Below, piece by piece: positions 25,701 to 37,900 of a stretch of 64,000 bases of DNA. A program made the position numbers and the translations under genes. Numbering within the stretch: position 1 is the first letter of the stretch; each line of letters opens with the position of its first letter. The notes below the pieces were generated by a model. The model was not told the DNA's origin. It searched no databases and worked only from the letters and a program-made list of their open reading frames with translations. The stretch comes from Coriolopsis trogii (lineage: Eukaryota; Basidiomycota; Agaricomycetes; Polyporales; Polyporaceae): assembly GCA_020543525.1 (NCBI GenBank), contig JAHYIO010000036.1:2356001-2420000 (forward strand). Direction: 5' to 3'.

Positions 25701-26355
25701 CTTACCATGGTACACAGACTGATGCCCAGTTGTGGGACGCTCTGCACCGTTCCTTCTTGGTTGAATCGCCGAAGATTGATGCTGACGGTACACATTCTCC
25801 AACCTCCCGCTTCGATCTCGACACGGTCATCGAGAGCGAGGGTGCCAATCTGAGCGTCGGAGAGCGTAGCTTGCTTAGCCTTGCTCGGGCACTGGTCAAA
25901 GACAGTCAGGTCGTCGGTATGTTGTCTTCTCATCTATCTCCGGTCGCACGTGTTGATGTTTGGACAGTCCTAGACGAGGCTACTGCGTCTGTGGACTTAG
26001 AAACCGATTCTAAGATCCAACACACAATCCAGACGCAGTTCCGACACAAGACGTTGTTGTGCATCGCTCGTGCGTTATTCGCCCTTGATTCATTCTGCTG
26101 ATCATTGAGACACGCGCTGCAGATCGCCTCCGCACCATCATCTCTTATGATCGTATTCTGGTGCTAGAGGCAGGTAACGTGGCAGTGAGTATGCACCAGT
26201 TCTCTTCCAGGAGGTTTGCTGAGGTTCTCCCATTTCAGGAATACGATACCCCACAGAACTTGTTCAATCTTCCCAACGGCATCTTTCGTGGAATGTGCGA
26301 ACGTAGTGGAATATCGCTAGATGAGATCGAACGATCTCGTTCAAAGATTGCTTAA
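19735..26355 (+). CDS. ABCC-family ABC transporter, Yor1-like (short MRP), very many exons
   Basis: A full ABC exporter with two membrane domains and two nucleotide-binding domains (NBDs) and no extra N-terminal membrane domain, matching fungal Yor1-type pumps that export organic anions and drugs at the plasma membrane or vacuole. Visible landmarks: YRWINPIM and ATDLW after the start; [20 protein letters not shown] in the first membrane domain; NBD1 with Walker A GSVGSGKSS, signature NLSGGQKQR and Walker [13 protein letters not shown]; an acidic linker; a second membrane domain; NBD2 with Walker A TGAGKST, signature LSVGER and Walker [13 protein letters not shown]1 has Asp rather than Glu after Walker B, the usual ABCC asymmetry. 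More than 25 short introns interrupt it, with exons as small as 7 nt (21062-21068 and 22227-22233), 15 nt (24078-24092), 16 nt (25561-25576) and 21 nt (24001-24021). All conserved motifs are recovered once these are spliced. Confidence 0.92.
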
Positions 26356-26523
26356 GGTATCCCATGATATTTAGACAATTCATACGCATACAGCACTGTA
26401 GAGTTACACTTCGCACGATAGCATGAAAAAGTACACGAGAGACGACGAAGACAACCTATGATAGATCCGGCGGAGATAGGGGGAGTAAAGAAGACGTAGC
26501 ATGCAAACTCATAGAAGGACAAC
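26356..26523. other. Short convergent 3' flank
   Basis: The stop codons of the ABC transporter (+) and the zinc-cluster regulator (-) are 168 bp apart, so their 3' UTRs probably abut or overlap. No gene fits here. Confidence 0.5.
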
Positions 26524-29500
26524 CTAGTGTGTCGAAGCGTTTTCTGCTGCATCTTGACTGAATCGCATCTGGTAGTCCACGTCCGGCTGGAGAGCGTCCA
26601 TCCAGTTGAAGCCTGAGAAATACAGACGGAAAAGTCAGCATGGTTTGAGACGCCATAGAAAGAGAGAGCATGCTCACCAGGCAGAACCATACTCGACCAC
26701 GTCGACTCTGTAAGATTCTGCATCGACTGCAGCATCTCGTCGTCGAACGGGAGCGGAGGGGCATAGAATGTCGCCCCCTCCGCAGGCACTGGGGCTTCAT
26801 ATGACAGCCCCAAGCTGTCTGACATCTGCTCGTCCTTTGGCTCGACCGCACCCGCTCCAAGGGGTTCAGGAACAGTCGGCGCAGGAGTAGGAGGCATCGG
26901 GGACGCGCTAGCGCTCGTCCGCTCTGACGTACTCTCTGGGGGACCCGCCGGTGACGGCTGGAGGGATCTGTTGGCCCTCTTGAGCGCCGCTGGCGAGTGG
27001 TCGATATTGGCCAGGGGGTCCTCGAGCAAGCCTTTCAGGAAACGGGAGTACATCTTGGGACCGTGCCGGTCGTCGATGGCGATATCGGGGTGACCAAGGA
27101 ATTCTGCGACCTCTTCAACCATGCCGCGGATCTCGACCCGGGTCTCCCGCGGGATGTGGTATACGAACTTGGGATGCAGTAGCTGGTAGAAGAGCATATG
27201 TGTTAGGTTCAATTGAGAAAATCCTCCTGGTTGTTGCTTTACCTTGATGAGGAAGGCGCAGGTAAAAGTGACGAAGACGCATTGAGCGTCTGGGCCATGG
27301 CGTAGGTAAATCCCTACATCGCCGGGAATGTCAACGCAGTGATCTGCTTCATCGTGTCAACGAAACTCACGCAGATGTGGCTTTCCGAGTTCGTCTACCA
27401 ACGTCCTGACGAGGTCCTTCGACGCCCGGAAACACTGCTTGAAGGTAAGTCGAGGTCAAGATGACGAAATGAACGGGACTTGCCCTCCAGAAGAACGCAT
27501 CATTGAAAGTTAGAGACGTATCGCGACCAAACGTATGCTGAAAGGCGAAAGCAAGGGCTGTCATGCGCGCGTAGCTGATCGCGACCTTGAGAAGGCTAGT
27601 GCGGAACTCATAGGATGGTGTCTTCGGGTCCTCCTCACGTATCCGCACAGTCCAAGTCTCCCAAAGGCGTGCCAGCGCATCATCCGTCCTACTCGCTTCC
27701 ATAGTGACATCGACTTTCTGCTTTCACATTGAGCGACGCTGTATATGTTTCCCGGACGCGAGCGAACACGAACCTTGTTCAATCCGACGGGATGTTCCGG
27801 GTCGCTGAAGATCGTGGAACGGTAGTCGGCCAACACCTTCAATTCCGCATTGTAGGCGCACAGGTGGACGTCGGTCTCGGGGTTGTTGTACCGCGTGCTC
27901 TTGTACCAGAATTCGGAGTGCGAGGCAACGTAGTCCGTGTTCGGAATGATTGGCGCCTTCCCATACTGTGAGGAGAACGAGCGGTCGATGTTATAGCAAT
28001 TCAGCCATGTGCGAGTGCGATTCAGCATCTCGCGCGCATGCTGCTCATTCTGCGGCTCCACAGTATGCGGATGGTGGAGATTCGTATCTGTCGCGATGCT
28101 GCGAACGCCATCTCTCAGTACACCGCGAGATCGTGGATGGTGTGGATCTAGCCTCACCGAATAGCAAGTCCCAAATACACCCAGCACCTGTCTTCTTCCC
28201 ACTTCCTGGCAGGGACGGGGTACAAGGCGAGCATGAGGTATGCTGCCACTGTCTCCACACTCTTCTGTCCTCCGATCAAGGTTGAGCCGGCAGCAAGGCG
28301 AGCACAGTCCATAGCCCGTTTGTACAACTCCGGACGATCGGAGTAGAATCTAGAAGCAATTCCACATACTGAAAGGGATACATGTCAGCACAATCACCTT
28401 AGACCCCACTATGTCCTCCATGCAGGGACGTCACTTACCTACTGTAAATAGGAAGGGACTCCTCCAATAAGTCTTCTGAGCGGTGTAGAGTACAGGGTCT
28501 AGGAGGGCTATTGATGGGTTCATATAATCAAAGTATCTGCAGAGAGGTTAATCGAGAAGAATGGTGCTCCGTCATGTGAACACGTACATCTTGAAGAGTT
28601 TCTCAGCCTCTGCAGGGCTGACCAGACCACTCCGGAGGATGTACGGCGGTTGGTGTTGCGCATACATAATTGGTCGGTCGGGTCCAGGGCCTGCGGCGCA
28701 TCACGGAGTGAGATGAGGACGCGGGTTTAGTGATAATGTACATACTGTTGGCACGAAAGTAGTCCTCGTTCGCTACACCATAGTCCTCATTCTCCTCCGT
28801 CGTGCTGACACTCCGACTGCGGCTCGACTTCCGACTCTTCCTCAAGCTGAGGTTGGCAAGAAGCCCGATTGGTGCGGCGGGAATGGGAAGTATCGCCAGC
28901 CTCTCCCGTCCGGTCTCGTTCCGACTGCGCTTCCGACGAGAGCTACGCGTCTTATTGCTTCCAGTCTCGTCCCCAGCTCGCGACGTGCTCGCTTCGGTGG
29001 ATGGAGTACCTACTGGGCGGGTGCGACCCCGCTCCGGCTCGTCAGTCTTCCCGTCGACGTCCTGGACTTCGACATGAATGTCGCCCTTGGTATCTTCCGC
29101 GTCGCCCTCGCCCGCGTATTCGCCTTCGCTTGACTCGCTGCTGCTGTCCTTCCAGCCGAGGACGTCTTCTCCAAGTAGGTCTTTGGTGACACTCGGTCCA
29201 CCCATATTGATGTATCCGCCAAAGGCCTCGATGGATTCGCGCGCCTTCGCGATCCAATCCAACACATCCGGTTTCGTGATGTGGTCTGCCCGCTCCGGGG
29301 TCCCGATGTCTGACGCTGCGAGTTCGCTCGCACACGCCGACGACATATTCGAAGGGTCAGCCACGGAGGCGGAGGCGGATGCAGAGTGTGTCGGCGAGGA
29401 CGCGTTTACCTCGCCGTTCTTCTGGCTGGCGCGTTTGTTCGCCTGCTCGAGCTGTTTCATGAGCTCCTCGATCTTAGCCGCTTGTTCGCGAATTTGACCC

Positions 29501-30582
29501 AGGAGCAAGTCTCTCCTCCTGTATGCGCGCAATCAGACGGGGAACCACAGGTGACTGATGAACGGAGTCCGTACGGTGGCGCTCGGCGTTTCTTCCTACC
29601 AGGGATGACACACTCGTGTCCACCGTTTAGACAGCGTTTACAGATATCGGGGTCCGTCTTGAACTCGCACTTGACCTAGACATGACAACCTGTGAGAAGA
29701 GCTCTAGGCCCGCGAAGCACCTTCGCGTATATGCGCACCTTCAGCCCTTTGCACCGTGCACACGCCCCGAGACTGCGCGCGACGACAAGGTGTGAAGACG
29801 GGACTTCAGAGCAGCGGCGGGCGTGGGGGGACTTACGGCTTTAGTTGCTTCGCGCCACCATCCTTTGCCTGCGCCCCATCCTCGTGCGCGTCTCCATCCA
29901 AAGACGAGCTCTCACCCTCTCCATCGTCGAGCGCGCGCATGCGCTTGTTTGCATGCGTACCCCCTGAGCTTGTACTGCGCATATGGCCTTGGTCTCCGTA
30001 GGGCACGCCCGGCTGGGCGCCCATTCCGTACGCTGGAGACGACCCGAAGTTCGGCGTGATGGGTGATGTGCCGGTAGAGTACACCGGCGTCCGCTCGCCT
30101 TGGAACGACCGAACAGTTGGGGTGCGACCCTGCTGTCCCATGGAGAGTCCCTGTCCCTGCCCATAGGTGAAAGCGGGTTGCTGGCCGGAGTAGAACGGCG
30201 AAGAGGGCATGGAATGACTCGAGTCACCGAACGGATGGTTGGCGAACTGCGGGGCAGCTTCGAGGTGATCGGGATAGTACTGACCGCCCCCGCCTCCGCC
30301 ATATAACTGATTGAGGGACTGCGCCTGCGCTTGGGGGTTGGGGAACGTGAAGGAATAGTCACCGCTGCCTCTGAACTGCTGGCCGCCAAAGTTGTTCATC
30401 ACATAGTCGGCATCCTGCTGTGGCTGCCGGCGGCTTGGCGGCTGTAGGTCGCCTTGGAGGATGTTGTAGCGAGAGGGGTCAATGTCGTACTCGTTCTCGA
30501 GGAGAAGCGGCGAGGGTATAGCATCGTGATTCTGGGGCCAGTCGACGTCCAGGAATTGGGGATGTGGAGGGTGATGCGCCAT
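26524..30582 (-). CDS. Zn2Cys6 transcription factor with fungal-specific TF domain
   Basis: A fungus-specific nuclear regulator that binds DNA with a binuclear zinc cluster. It starts at 30582 (MAHHPPHPQFLDVDWPQNHD). About 250 residues of Gln/Gly/Tyr/Pro-rich sequence precede the zinc cluster. The cluster CARCKGLKVKC then CKRCLNGGHEC is split by an intron whose acceptor lies near 29677 and is followed by a basic stretch (GRKKRRAPP) and a leucine/coiled-coil segment (IREQAAKIEELMKQLEQAN near 29480). An acidic Ser/Glu-rich linker leads to a middle-homology domain (for example YFRANSMY, IIPNTDYVASHSEFWYKSTRYNNPE, HTFGRDTSLTFNDAFFWR). The protein ends PDVDYQMRFSQDAAENASTH at 26524. Introns of about 50-60 nt recur throughout. 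Having the cluster behind a long N-terminal tail, rather than at the start, is a common basidiomycete layout. Target genes cannot be told from the sequence. Confidence 0.87.
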
Positions 30583-31551
30583 AGCAGCAAGGGACGAGTG
30601 TTACAGCAGTAGAAAGCGAGTGTGCAGCCGCAGGGTCTGGATGGCACGATATAGACGACTGACTGTTGTGGTACAGGAGTGGCAGTGTAGAACACTGAGG
30701 ATGATGAGTCTAAGTTGTGTTGGCAGGCAGTTACCGCAAGCACAGTAGTTGAAGGACGGACGAGGAGGGTAACCCACCAGAGACCCGTGGATGAATGCTT
30801 GGCTATCGCGCCAATGAAAGAAGAGGACGCGAACAAAGCTACTGAATTGATCTCCGATGTTTCGTGTTGCTTACTGTCTGCAGGAACCGGGTAGAGGTCG
30901 GGCTTTCGTGTGGGTATGCCAGCCTCCTGGAGCTCGCACGATGACTTTGTCCTAGTAAAGCGGCTGATTGAAAGAGGCAAGTCGAGTGATCAGTGAGAGT
31001 TTTGGGGAGGAACTCGGTTGGATATGGATACAATCTAGCGATGCGCAGGGGCTCGCCAATCGCAGAGCACCGTGGGCGGTGATGGAGGAGAGAAGGAGAT
31101 CGGACGGCGGCGTCCAAGTCTGCGTACGCATACGGCTTGGGCACGAGCGCTCCCGAACGTAGCCAATTTGACGACTATGCACTACAGTGTCTCACCTTAC
31201 AACATACCGTGCATAGCTGAGGTCGGTCGCGGCACTCTCCTATGTGAACACCAAGCATTGACATACCATTGTCTGTCGCAGATTATTTAGAACACAACCT
31301 CCATTACTGTCACAATGCGCATTGATGACTGACTAGTAACTACATAATGTTTGTCATATTGCCGGAAGATCCTGCGATGCTGAGATGATCGAGAAGTCAG
31401 CTCGCCAAACTAATAGCCTCAATCCATCAATTCAGGTCCGGGGCTGCCGGAAGAGGCCGCAAAGGTCTGTTCCCCGGTCGGCTGCCCCACACGCAATTGC
31501 AAGATACTTACACACCTCCACTCATCGCACGCGACATTCGATTGCATTCAA
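30583..31551. promoter_or_regulatory. Divergent intergenic region between the Zn2Cys6 factor and the epimerase-like gene
   Basis: A 969-bp gap between two start codons facing away from each other. Several short minus-strand frames occur (about 30840-31182) but none resembles a protein. Part of the left side may be a long, possibly intron-containing 5' leader of the transcription factor, whose start context is preceded by CT-rich sequence. I see no TATA box I would defend. Confidence 0.4.
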
Positions 31552-33041
31552 ATGGGTCTCTCTCAGTCGGCCTTAGCGATTTCTGATGCCACCGTCAGAC
31601 ACAGCATCACTGTCTTTATATTGGGTGGGACAGGTGAGAACTTCACCGGGATGAATATGCCATAACTCACCCCTGAGTTATATATTTCATGGCAGGGTAC
31701 ATCGGCGGCACTGTGCTGGCACATCTCCTCGACAGTCATGTCACTGGAACAATGCACCTCATTGCTTTGACACGCAGCGAAGAAAAGGCCAACAAGTTGC
31801 GTGCTTTGGGTGTGGAGGCCATTGTTGGGTCACTCGACGAAGTCGACAAACTAGAGCAAGCGGCGAGTAGGTCAGACGTAGTGATTGAATGCGTGAGTTA
31901 ATCCCAATAGTCCTTGTCCATGTCAGAGCGACTGATAGATTACCAGGCGAACGCAGACCATATGCTGTCGAATAACGCGATCCTTGCTGGACTGCGCAGA
32001 CGAAGACAAACGACTGATCGTATGCCCATCCTGATACACACGGTAGGTATATCATATGATCACTTTTGGATGACAGCGGTCTGATTGAGTTGTGGGATAG
32101 TCAGGGACGGGTGAGTGTTACCGAGACCTCGTCCACTCTAAGTCTATCTACTCATCATCCGCTCGGATAACAAGGCGTCTTGGCAGATCACGCAGGAGGC
32201 ATGTATGGCACGGAGTTCATCTACTATGATTCGGACCCGAACCAGATGGCAGCTATACCCTCGACGCAACCGCACAGAGACGTCGACCTCAATGTTGTTG
32301 CGGCCGATAAAGAGGGTGAGTGCTTGAGCCCCATCTTTTGAGAGCGGGATGCATACTCCTCGCAGGTTACGTGAAGACGTACATCGTCCTACCTTCGACT
32401 GCCTATGGTATTGCTAGAAATGTCCTTGTGGACGCGGGGATCATGAACCCTCAATCCCAACAAATTCCCGCCCTGATTCGTGCCAGTATCGACCGCGGGC
32501 AGACAGGCATGGTCGGTGAGGGGAAGAACTTCCATCCAAATGTGCATGTAGATGACGGTAGGCAATACAACCCCTTTTTCCCGACATAGTGTGTCACTGC
32601 TCACAAATATTCAGTCGCAGAGCTATATCGGACCATTTTAGAAGCAGCTATAGCCGATGAACCCATCGGACACGGACCGGAAGGTTACTACTTCGGTGAA
32701 AATGGCGAGCATACCATGCTTCAAGTTGCGGAGGCGATGGGGAACGCGTTAAAGCGATTACGCCTCGTGGACTCCGCCACGCCATCGACGTTCACAGAGA
32801 ACGAGCTGGCCAAGTATTTCGGAGGGGTAAGTTTGCACCTCCGGACGACCGTGACGTTCAGTGCTATGGTATTGATCAAGTCACGCACGATGTTCGGTGA
32901 CAGTCGGATAACCTGGGGACGAACGTCCGGTGTCGGGGCGAGCGAGCGCGGGCAATCGGCTGGAAGCCCAAGAGGACAACGAAGGATATGCTGACCAGTA
33001 TCAAACCAGAGGTAGAGTATATGCTTTCCCAGCGCAAGTGA
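31552..33041 (+). CDS. NAD(P)-binding Rossmann protein, NmrA/epimerase-like extended SDR
   Basis: The start at 31552 opens a Rossmann fold: a beta strand (SITVFILGGT) runs into the dinucleotide motif GGTGYIGG, which is split by an intron (about 31633-31694). It continues with IALTRSEEKANKLRALGVEAIVGSL, the usual layout of NmrA-like and NAD-dependent epimerase proteins that read redox state or reduce small metabolites. Later segments include ILIHTSGTG, the YVKTYIVLPSTAYG strand and HPNVHVDDVAELYR near the C-terminus, which is well conserved in this group. The Tyr-x3-Lys catalytic pair is not obvious, so a sensing or isomerising role is as likely as reduction. Splicing of 8 or so short exons gives about 340 residues ending MLSQRK at 33041. 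The substrate is unknown. Confidence 0.82.
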
Positions 33042-33454
33042 GTGACGCAGAAGTGGAAAGCAGGTTGTGGCCCTGAGGGCGTGGGCAATCTGAACAGCAA
33101 CATATAGTAGTATCATCACTCTGTTGGGCTCGCTATGATCTAAGGTTCCCAGATCAGGTCCGGTAATGTCTGATATGTACAGCTTGACCAGCAGGGTGGC
33201 GGTGTCTCGGACATATGTACGTCTCTGCGACGCCGCACCCAGCCTTGATCATACGAAGATAAGCGATGCACGAACGGCCTCATCCGAGTCCAGACACAGC
33301 CTTGCCGCGCTCTTCGAGTGAGAAACGCCCGGGATGACCGACGAGTCTTATTACTATGTGCTCATCCTTGCCAGTGACCTCAGACCCCTGTAGCTGCATT
33401 GATAGTAAGTTCCCTGCGACTTTTCTATTGCTTCCTCACCAACCCCCATAAAGG
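33042..33454. promoter_or_regulatory. Intergenic region before the F-box gene
   Basis: A 413-bp gap with no open frame of interest. A good donor (GTAAGT near 33405) and an acceptor just before the ATG (CCCCATAAAG ending 33453) suggest a spliced 5' leader for the F-box gene. Confidence 0.4.
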
Positions 33455-35375
33455 ATGTCGAAGGCTTCTGATTCGGGCACGGTCACCCTACTAGACAAAC
33501 TCAACCAGGATGTCTTCATCGCCATATTCTCCTTATGCGATATGGACAGTCTGATGGCGTGCCGACAGGTGTGTACACAACCATAGAGATTAGCAATTTA
33601 CCGAGCATTGTTTTCAGCTTCTGACAATTGTTCCTAGGTTTGTCGCCAGTTCTCCATCTTGATCAAGACCGACCTTCGTATTCGATACAAAATGGAGCTA
33701 TCGATCGATGGCATGGTCGATGGCCCGCCAGGGGGGCTTTCGATCGGGGAACGCTTGGAAAGACTGCGCGAGTATCGTGCTCGCTTCCACTCCGGCTTTC
33801 GCTGTGGCGCATTGATCCCGCACCGCACGCGTTTCCAGTGGGGCGATCTGCAGGTGTCACTACTGGCGAGCAGTCCATGCTCATACGTTGTGAAGAATAA
33901 CAGCGAGACAACTGCGACTGTCTACTCGGCTCCACACCTGCATGGAAAGCCCAAGATGCACGAGATAGTTCTCCCGGAAAACTGTATCCACGACATCCGT
34001 GATGAGGAGGTTGTGGCTGTCGATGTCGCGCAAGACCTCGTAGTTGTTTCGAGGAAATCCCCTGGCACGTCGTAAGTACTAATATCTACGACGCTGTTGT
34101 TTCCAGGCCGAGTATGGCCGTGTTTACGCGCGAGGCTGCAGGGATGTCTACATTTTATTCCTGTCTTTGGAGACAGGGCAACCTCATGCCGCAGCCGCTC
34201 TACCCATTGTCCATCTTCCTGACCTTGGGTGCTATGGAGAACGCGTCTGCATCTCTCGCACGCAGATCTACGGCCGCTACATTGCATGGCATATTGCGGC
34301 AAATTTCGGCACGGGACCTTTGAGTGACTACTCGGACGTCGCGCACCGTGTCGCTGTACATATTTGGCACTGGGAAACCGGAGAACTCATCTGGGTGAGT
34401 CTTACGCATCTCTGGTACAAACAAGCCAACTAAACCCGATTTGCAACACAGAAACATGAATGTACGAGGGCAGCGCCATTCACCTTTCTGGATATGTCCC
34501 GTGTTGTCCTGGTCCAGCGGAATTCCCTGAAGGTATACCAGTTTGCCGCGGCTGCCTCCGATGGAAACCACCACGATGTAATCGAAACTCTGCCTGAGTA
34601 TGGTCGAACTTCCGAGTTGGAATTGGAGCTGCCTCAGTCCAAGTGGTCTGTTGCGTATGATATCGGCAGGCCAGCCCATTACACTCCATGTCAAGGAGAC
34701 CCCTTCTCCCCCGATCCATCCCACAGAGTCATTACAATACACTTTGTTATCTCCATGGCTGCCCGCCCCGACTATACCCAACATACTCTCCTCATCCCTC
34801 TCACCACTTTCCGCCGACACATGCCACTCGAGCTCTCTGCTAGCGCAGCCCCCAAAGACGACAGAACACGCAGTGTCCGGGTCCCCTGGAATGAATGGGG
34901 CCCTCGCGGATGCTTGTATCTCCGCTTCCCCCACGTTGTCGGTTCGATGTGGGGTTCGTTTGGGTACTACAATCGCGCCATCGCGATACATACCTACGGG
35001 TCGCGCGCGGCCGTGGTGCTCTGGCAGAAGACGAATCCACGCCTCGTCCAGGTCGTCATCTACGACTTCAACCCGTGGGCCGCTCTGAGCGACAAGGGTG
35101 ATACGATTACAATATCTGACGGTTCGAGGGCATGGAGGCGTCTTCTCAACTTTGGCAAAGCGACGGCCCAGCCGACAGTCCCTCATACTGTGTACGCTGG
35201 GCCATACATTAGCGTACCCGGTGAGGATGAGGGCACGGCTGTAGTCGTTCTGCACGGGAATGGCTTCACTCTCATGGCGAGTATATGCCATGCTCGCTCT
35301 CACACCCAAGAGACTGACCATTCTCTGCAGTATGAAGGGTACGGCGGATGTAGCTTCCAGACTTACTGTTGGTAG
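33455..35375 (+). CDS. F-box protein with long C-terminal region
   Basis: The N-terminal F-box (LLDKLNQDVFIAIFSLCDMDSLMACRQVCRQF), split by an intron near 33569-33637, is the Skp1-binding module of SCF ubiquitin ligases; the rest would select substrates. The remaining roughly 500 residues are mostly predicted beta strands with no recognisable WD40 or leucine-rich repeat, as in the large family of basidiomycete F-box proteins that end in a poorly conserved domain. Examples of the strands are GRYIAWHIAANFG, HIWHWETGELIW and YNRAIAIHTYGSRAAVVLW. Introns lie near 34073-34107 and 34393-34450. The final exon can be read straight through, or with a 54-nt GC-AG intron from 35278; both keep frame and end YEGYGGCSFQTYCW. 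Function beyond SCF membership is inferred. Confidence 0.8.
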
Positions 35376-36526
35376 GCATGGCACAAGTGTATGTAGTGAG
35401 GTGCGACACGTTATTACAAGCGTGAGCGGGCCGGACTGAGAAGCGACTGTCAATCGTCTGAATGTCAACGTACACACCGGCTCTGCGGGCCCGCCAGGCC
35501 ATAATGAAACGATAATGAACACTGATTGAAGCCGCGCCGGGAGGGTGAAAGTGGAGTGCGACGCGTATGGTTGCAAGGTACGGGTAAGTATTGATGACAC
35601 TCACATAGGACGTGTATGACAGGGGCACCAGCCGGCGGCCGATGCCTGGTACCCCTCGCATGGCGATGCATCATGCTGCTCATCTTCCGTTCCTTAAAGA
35701 TTTGCTTAGAACAAGACAGCGAGCATGACTTGGATGGTTGATATGATCGCCACGAGTCCTCAAAACCTTCGACAGTGGCAGTCGGCGTTGATGACGGTCA
35801 CGGAATGTTGAGGCGGGCTAGACAGGGAGTTCTTACTATAGTTCTGTTTGCCATTTCGTCACACTGGATGGAGAACCGAGGTCGGGAGTCGGGAGGCAGC
35901 GCCCTCGGTGATGATCAGTGGAAGCAAATGGTCCTGTCATTTCTGCATGATACATGCGTCTGGGTGTTTCACTGCTGACGAAGATAGTCGCAGGGGCGCA
36001 AGAGCCTCTACTACGAGCCAGTCTGCCGTTGTCGCATAAGACGTAGCTGTGGCCAGAAGATATATATGATTGAAGAGTAGCCGAGTTGAAAGTCGCGACG
36101 AGAGGTTAGAGAAGGGCGCTGGTGACGACGAGCGCCAGCGGGATGCTTATAGGCGCGGGAACGGAGATGCCGTGCTCGGCAGTTACCCAACTGATACGAG
36201 AGTTTCAGAACAGGACTGGTGATGGCGACACCGTGCTCTGTCTCTCCCCCATTCCACCACCCGCGCTCCTCGTCGACCAAGACGACGTCGCGATCCAAGG
36301 TGTGCCTTGCCCCTGCGGGCTCCCTCTTCCCTTTCCCCCACCAGGTGAGCTCGCTGCCCCCTCCTTCTTCCTCTATTCCAACTATTCGCTAATTGCCTTC
36401 CATCGTCTCGTCCTCCCGTAAAGCTTGATATTCAGTCTCTAATCACTGCCCCGCCTCTTGCGGGCGGCCCCTCTTGTCGTTCTTTACCTCACCACCACCA
36501 ACCTGTCTCCTTAAACTCCGCCCGCC
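35376..36526. other. 1.15-kb intergenic region, no gene recognised
   Basis: Short frames on both strands have no recognisable content. Minus-strand frames overlapping the F-box gene extend into the left side but look like shadows of it. The right 200 bp (36330-36526) are C/T-rich and end in CCGCCATG, so they are likely the promoter and leader of the next gene. Confidence 0.4.
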
Positions 36527-37900
36527 ATGCATATTCACTCCTACAACCATAAGGCCCGCCAACAGGACACCAAGGTAGCCGGACTCACAGATGCAGGGAC
36601 AACCATCCAGGTTGCGACTGCCACAGGGCCTCTGGCCTTCGATCCTAATGCCACCGGGCTCGTTACCGGTGGAGTCCCTCTAGTCGAGGGCACCACGCCT
36701 GTCCTCACGGCGAGTGCGACTTCCGCTCCCTCCGCTACCCCCTCCGCGTCTGCTACCCCCACGGCCGAAGCTGCTCAAAGCCACCAACTCCCCGTAGGAA
36801 TCGTGATTGGGGCTTGCGTAGCTGCCTTTTTCGGTCTCGCGCTCCTTGTTGTCCTCTTCTGGGCAGGATGCAAACGCAACTCGGACAAGATGAACGCTGC
36901 TGCGCGGAGGAATGCCGAGGGCCACGCGGATCAGCGACGGGAGCGTTCCAGGTCGTTTAACAGACTACAGGAGTCGGAGAAGCCCAACGGTGGCGTCCCG
37001 CCACCAGCGCTCAGCGCACGGGAGATGCAGGAGTCGGATGAGAAGAACTTCTCCATGTTCAAGAAATCCCCCAGCATTCGCACCGCGTACACGCACAAGA
37101 CCATGGACGAAGAAAACACGTTTGACCTGCCACAGCTCGAGTTCACAAAGTACCACGCCACGCTCGCCCAGGAGTTGTCGCTGGAAGACCCGCAAAAGCC
37201 GTTTGCTACGGCTGCTGCCGCTGTCCGCCAGAACAGCGGTGTCTCGTGGGATGGTGAGACAGTGGCGGACGACTCATTCCTCTCCATGCACTCCGTCCGT
37301 GTGGAGTCCGGCACGATGTCCCCCACGCTTGGCTTGGCTAAGATGACCCCTCCTGCGACTGCCAACCAACTGCACAAGTGGGAGTCTGCTGAGGTGCTCA
37401 ACGCAGAGGAGGACGAGGCTAACATGTCGCGGAACCCCTTCGCGGACATGACTGAGGAGCGGAAAGCACGGACTACGAACCCCTTCTTCAACGCTCAGGA
37501 GACCCACCGCCAGAGCCGGGCCATACGCAGTCGGAGCAATAGCCGCACCAGTCGCACGAGCCGAGCCCAGAGCCTTGTCCGTTCAGATCCTCGCTCGAAC
37601 ACGAATCCCTTCATCGACATGCAGGGCAACTCGACTATCGAGATGCCTGTGCCAGAAACCTTCAATGCTCTCCCGACGAAGCCTGCTATCGCTCACACCA
37701 GCTCGACACCGAGCGTCGGAAGCGACCGCGCTATGGCGTCGCTCATTGCTGCTTTGGACCTGACCAAGGAGCAAGTAGAGGAGCGCTTGCGGGTGGTCTC
37801 GATGCAGGGCTCGACCATCTCCGCGTACTCGGAGGATGACGCGCTGACGGTGCGCAACTTCCCCATGCCGCCGGGGACGACTGCGCCACGCACTCCGTGA
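36527..37900 (+). CDS. Single-pass membrane protein with Ser/Thr/Pro-rich ectodomain and three NPF motifs
   Basis: I do not recognise a named family. This single exon encodes 457 residues. The N-terminal part is rich in Thr, Ala, Ser and Pro (ASATSAPSATPSASATPT), typical of an O-glycosylated extracellular stalk. One transmembrane helix follows (LPVGIVIGACVAAFFGLALLVVLFW, about 36787-36866), then a basic stop-transfer (CKRNSDK). The long cytosolic tail holds three Asn-Pro-Phe motifs (RNPFAD, TNPFFN, TNPFID), a Ser/Arg-rich block and a short C-terminal helix (SLIAALDLTKEQVEERL). NPF motifs are ligands of EH-domain endocytic proteins, so a surface protein or sensor sorted by endocytosis is a reasonable inference. 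No N-terminal signal peptide is obvious. The arrangement recalls Mid2/Wsc-like wall sensors but without a WSC domain. The start is the first ATG, in good context (CCGCCATG). Confidence 0.78.
   Translation: MHIHSYNHKARQQDTKVAGLTDAGTTIQVATATGPLAFDPNATGLVTGGVPLVEGTTPVLTASATSAPSATPSASATPTAEAAQSHQLPVGIVIGACVAAFFGLALLVVLFWAGCKRNSDKMNAAARRNAEGHADQRRERSRSFNRLQESEKPNGGVPPPALSAREMQESDEKNFSMFKKSPSIRTAYTHKTMDEENTFDLPQLEFTKYHATLAQELSLEDPQKPFATAAAAVRQNSGVSWDGETVADDSFLSMHSVRVESGTMSPTLGLAKMTPPATANQLHKWESAEVLNAEEDEANMSRNPFADMTEERKARTTNPFFNAQETHRQSRAIRSRSNSRTSRTSRAQSLVRSDPRSNTNPFIDMQGNSTIEMPVPETFNALPTKPAIAHTSSTPSVGSDRAMASLIAALDLTKEQVEERLRVVSMQGSTISAYSEDDALTVRNFPMPPGTTAPRTP

Noticed and set aside
34200..35600. 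Open minus-strand frame of 466 codons
   Set aside because: Complement of the F-box gene; the plus-strand reading has the F-box, consistent introns and a conserved end.
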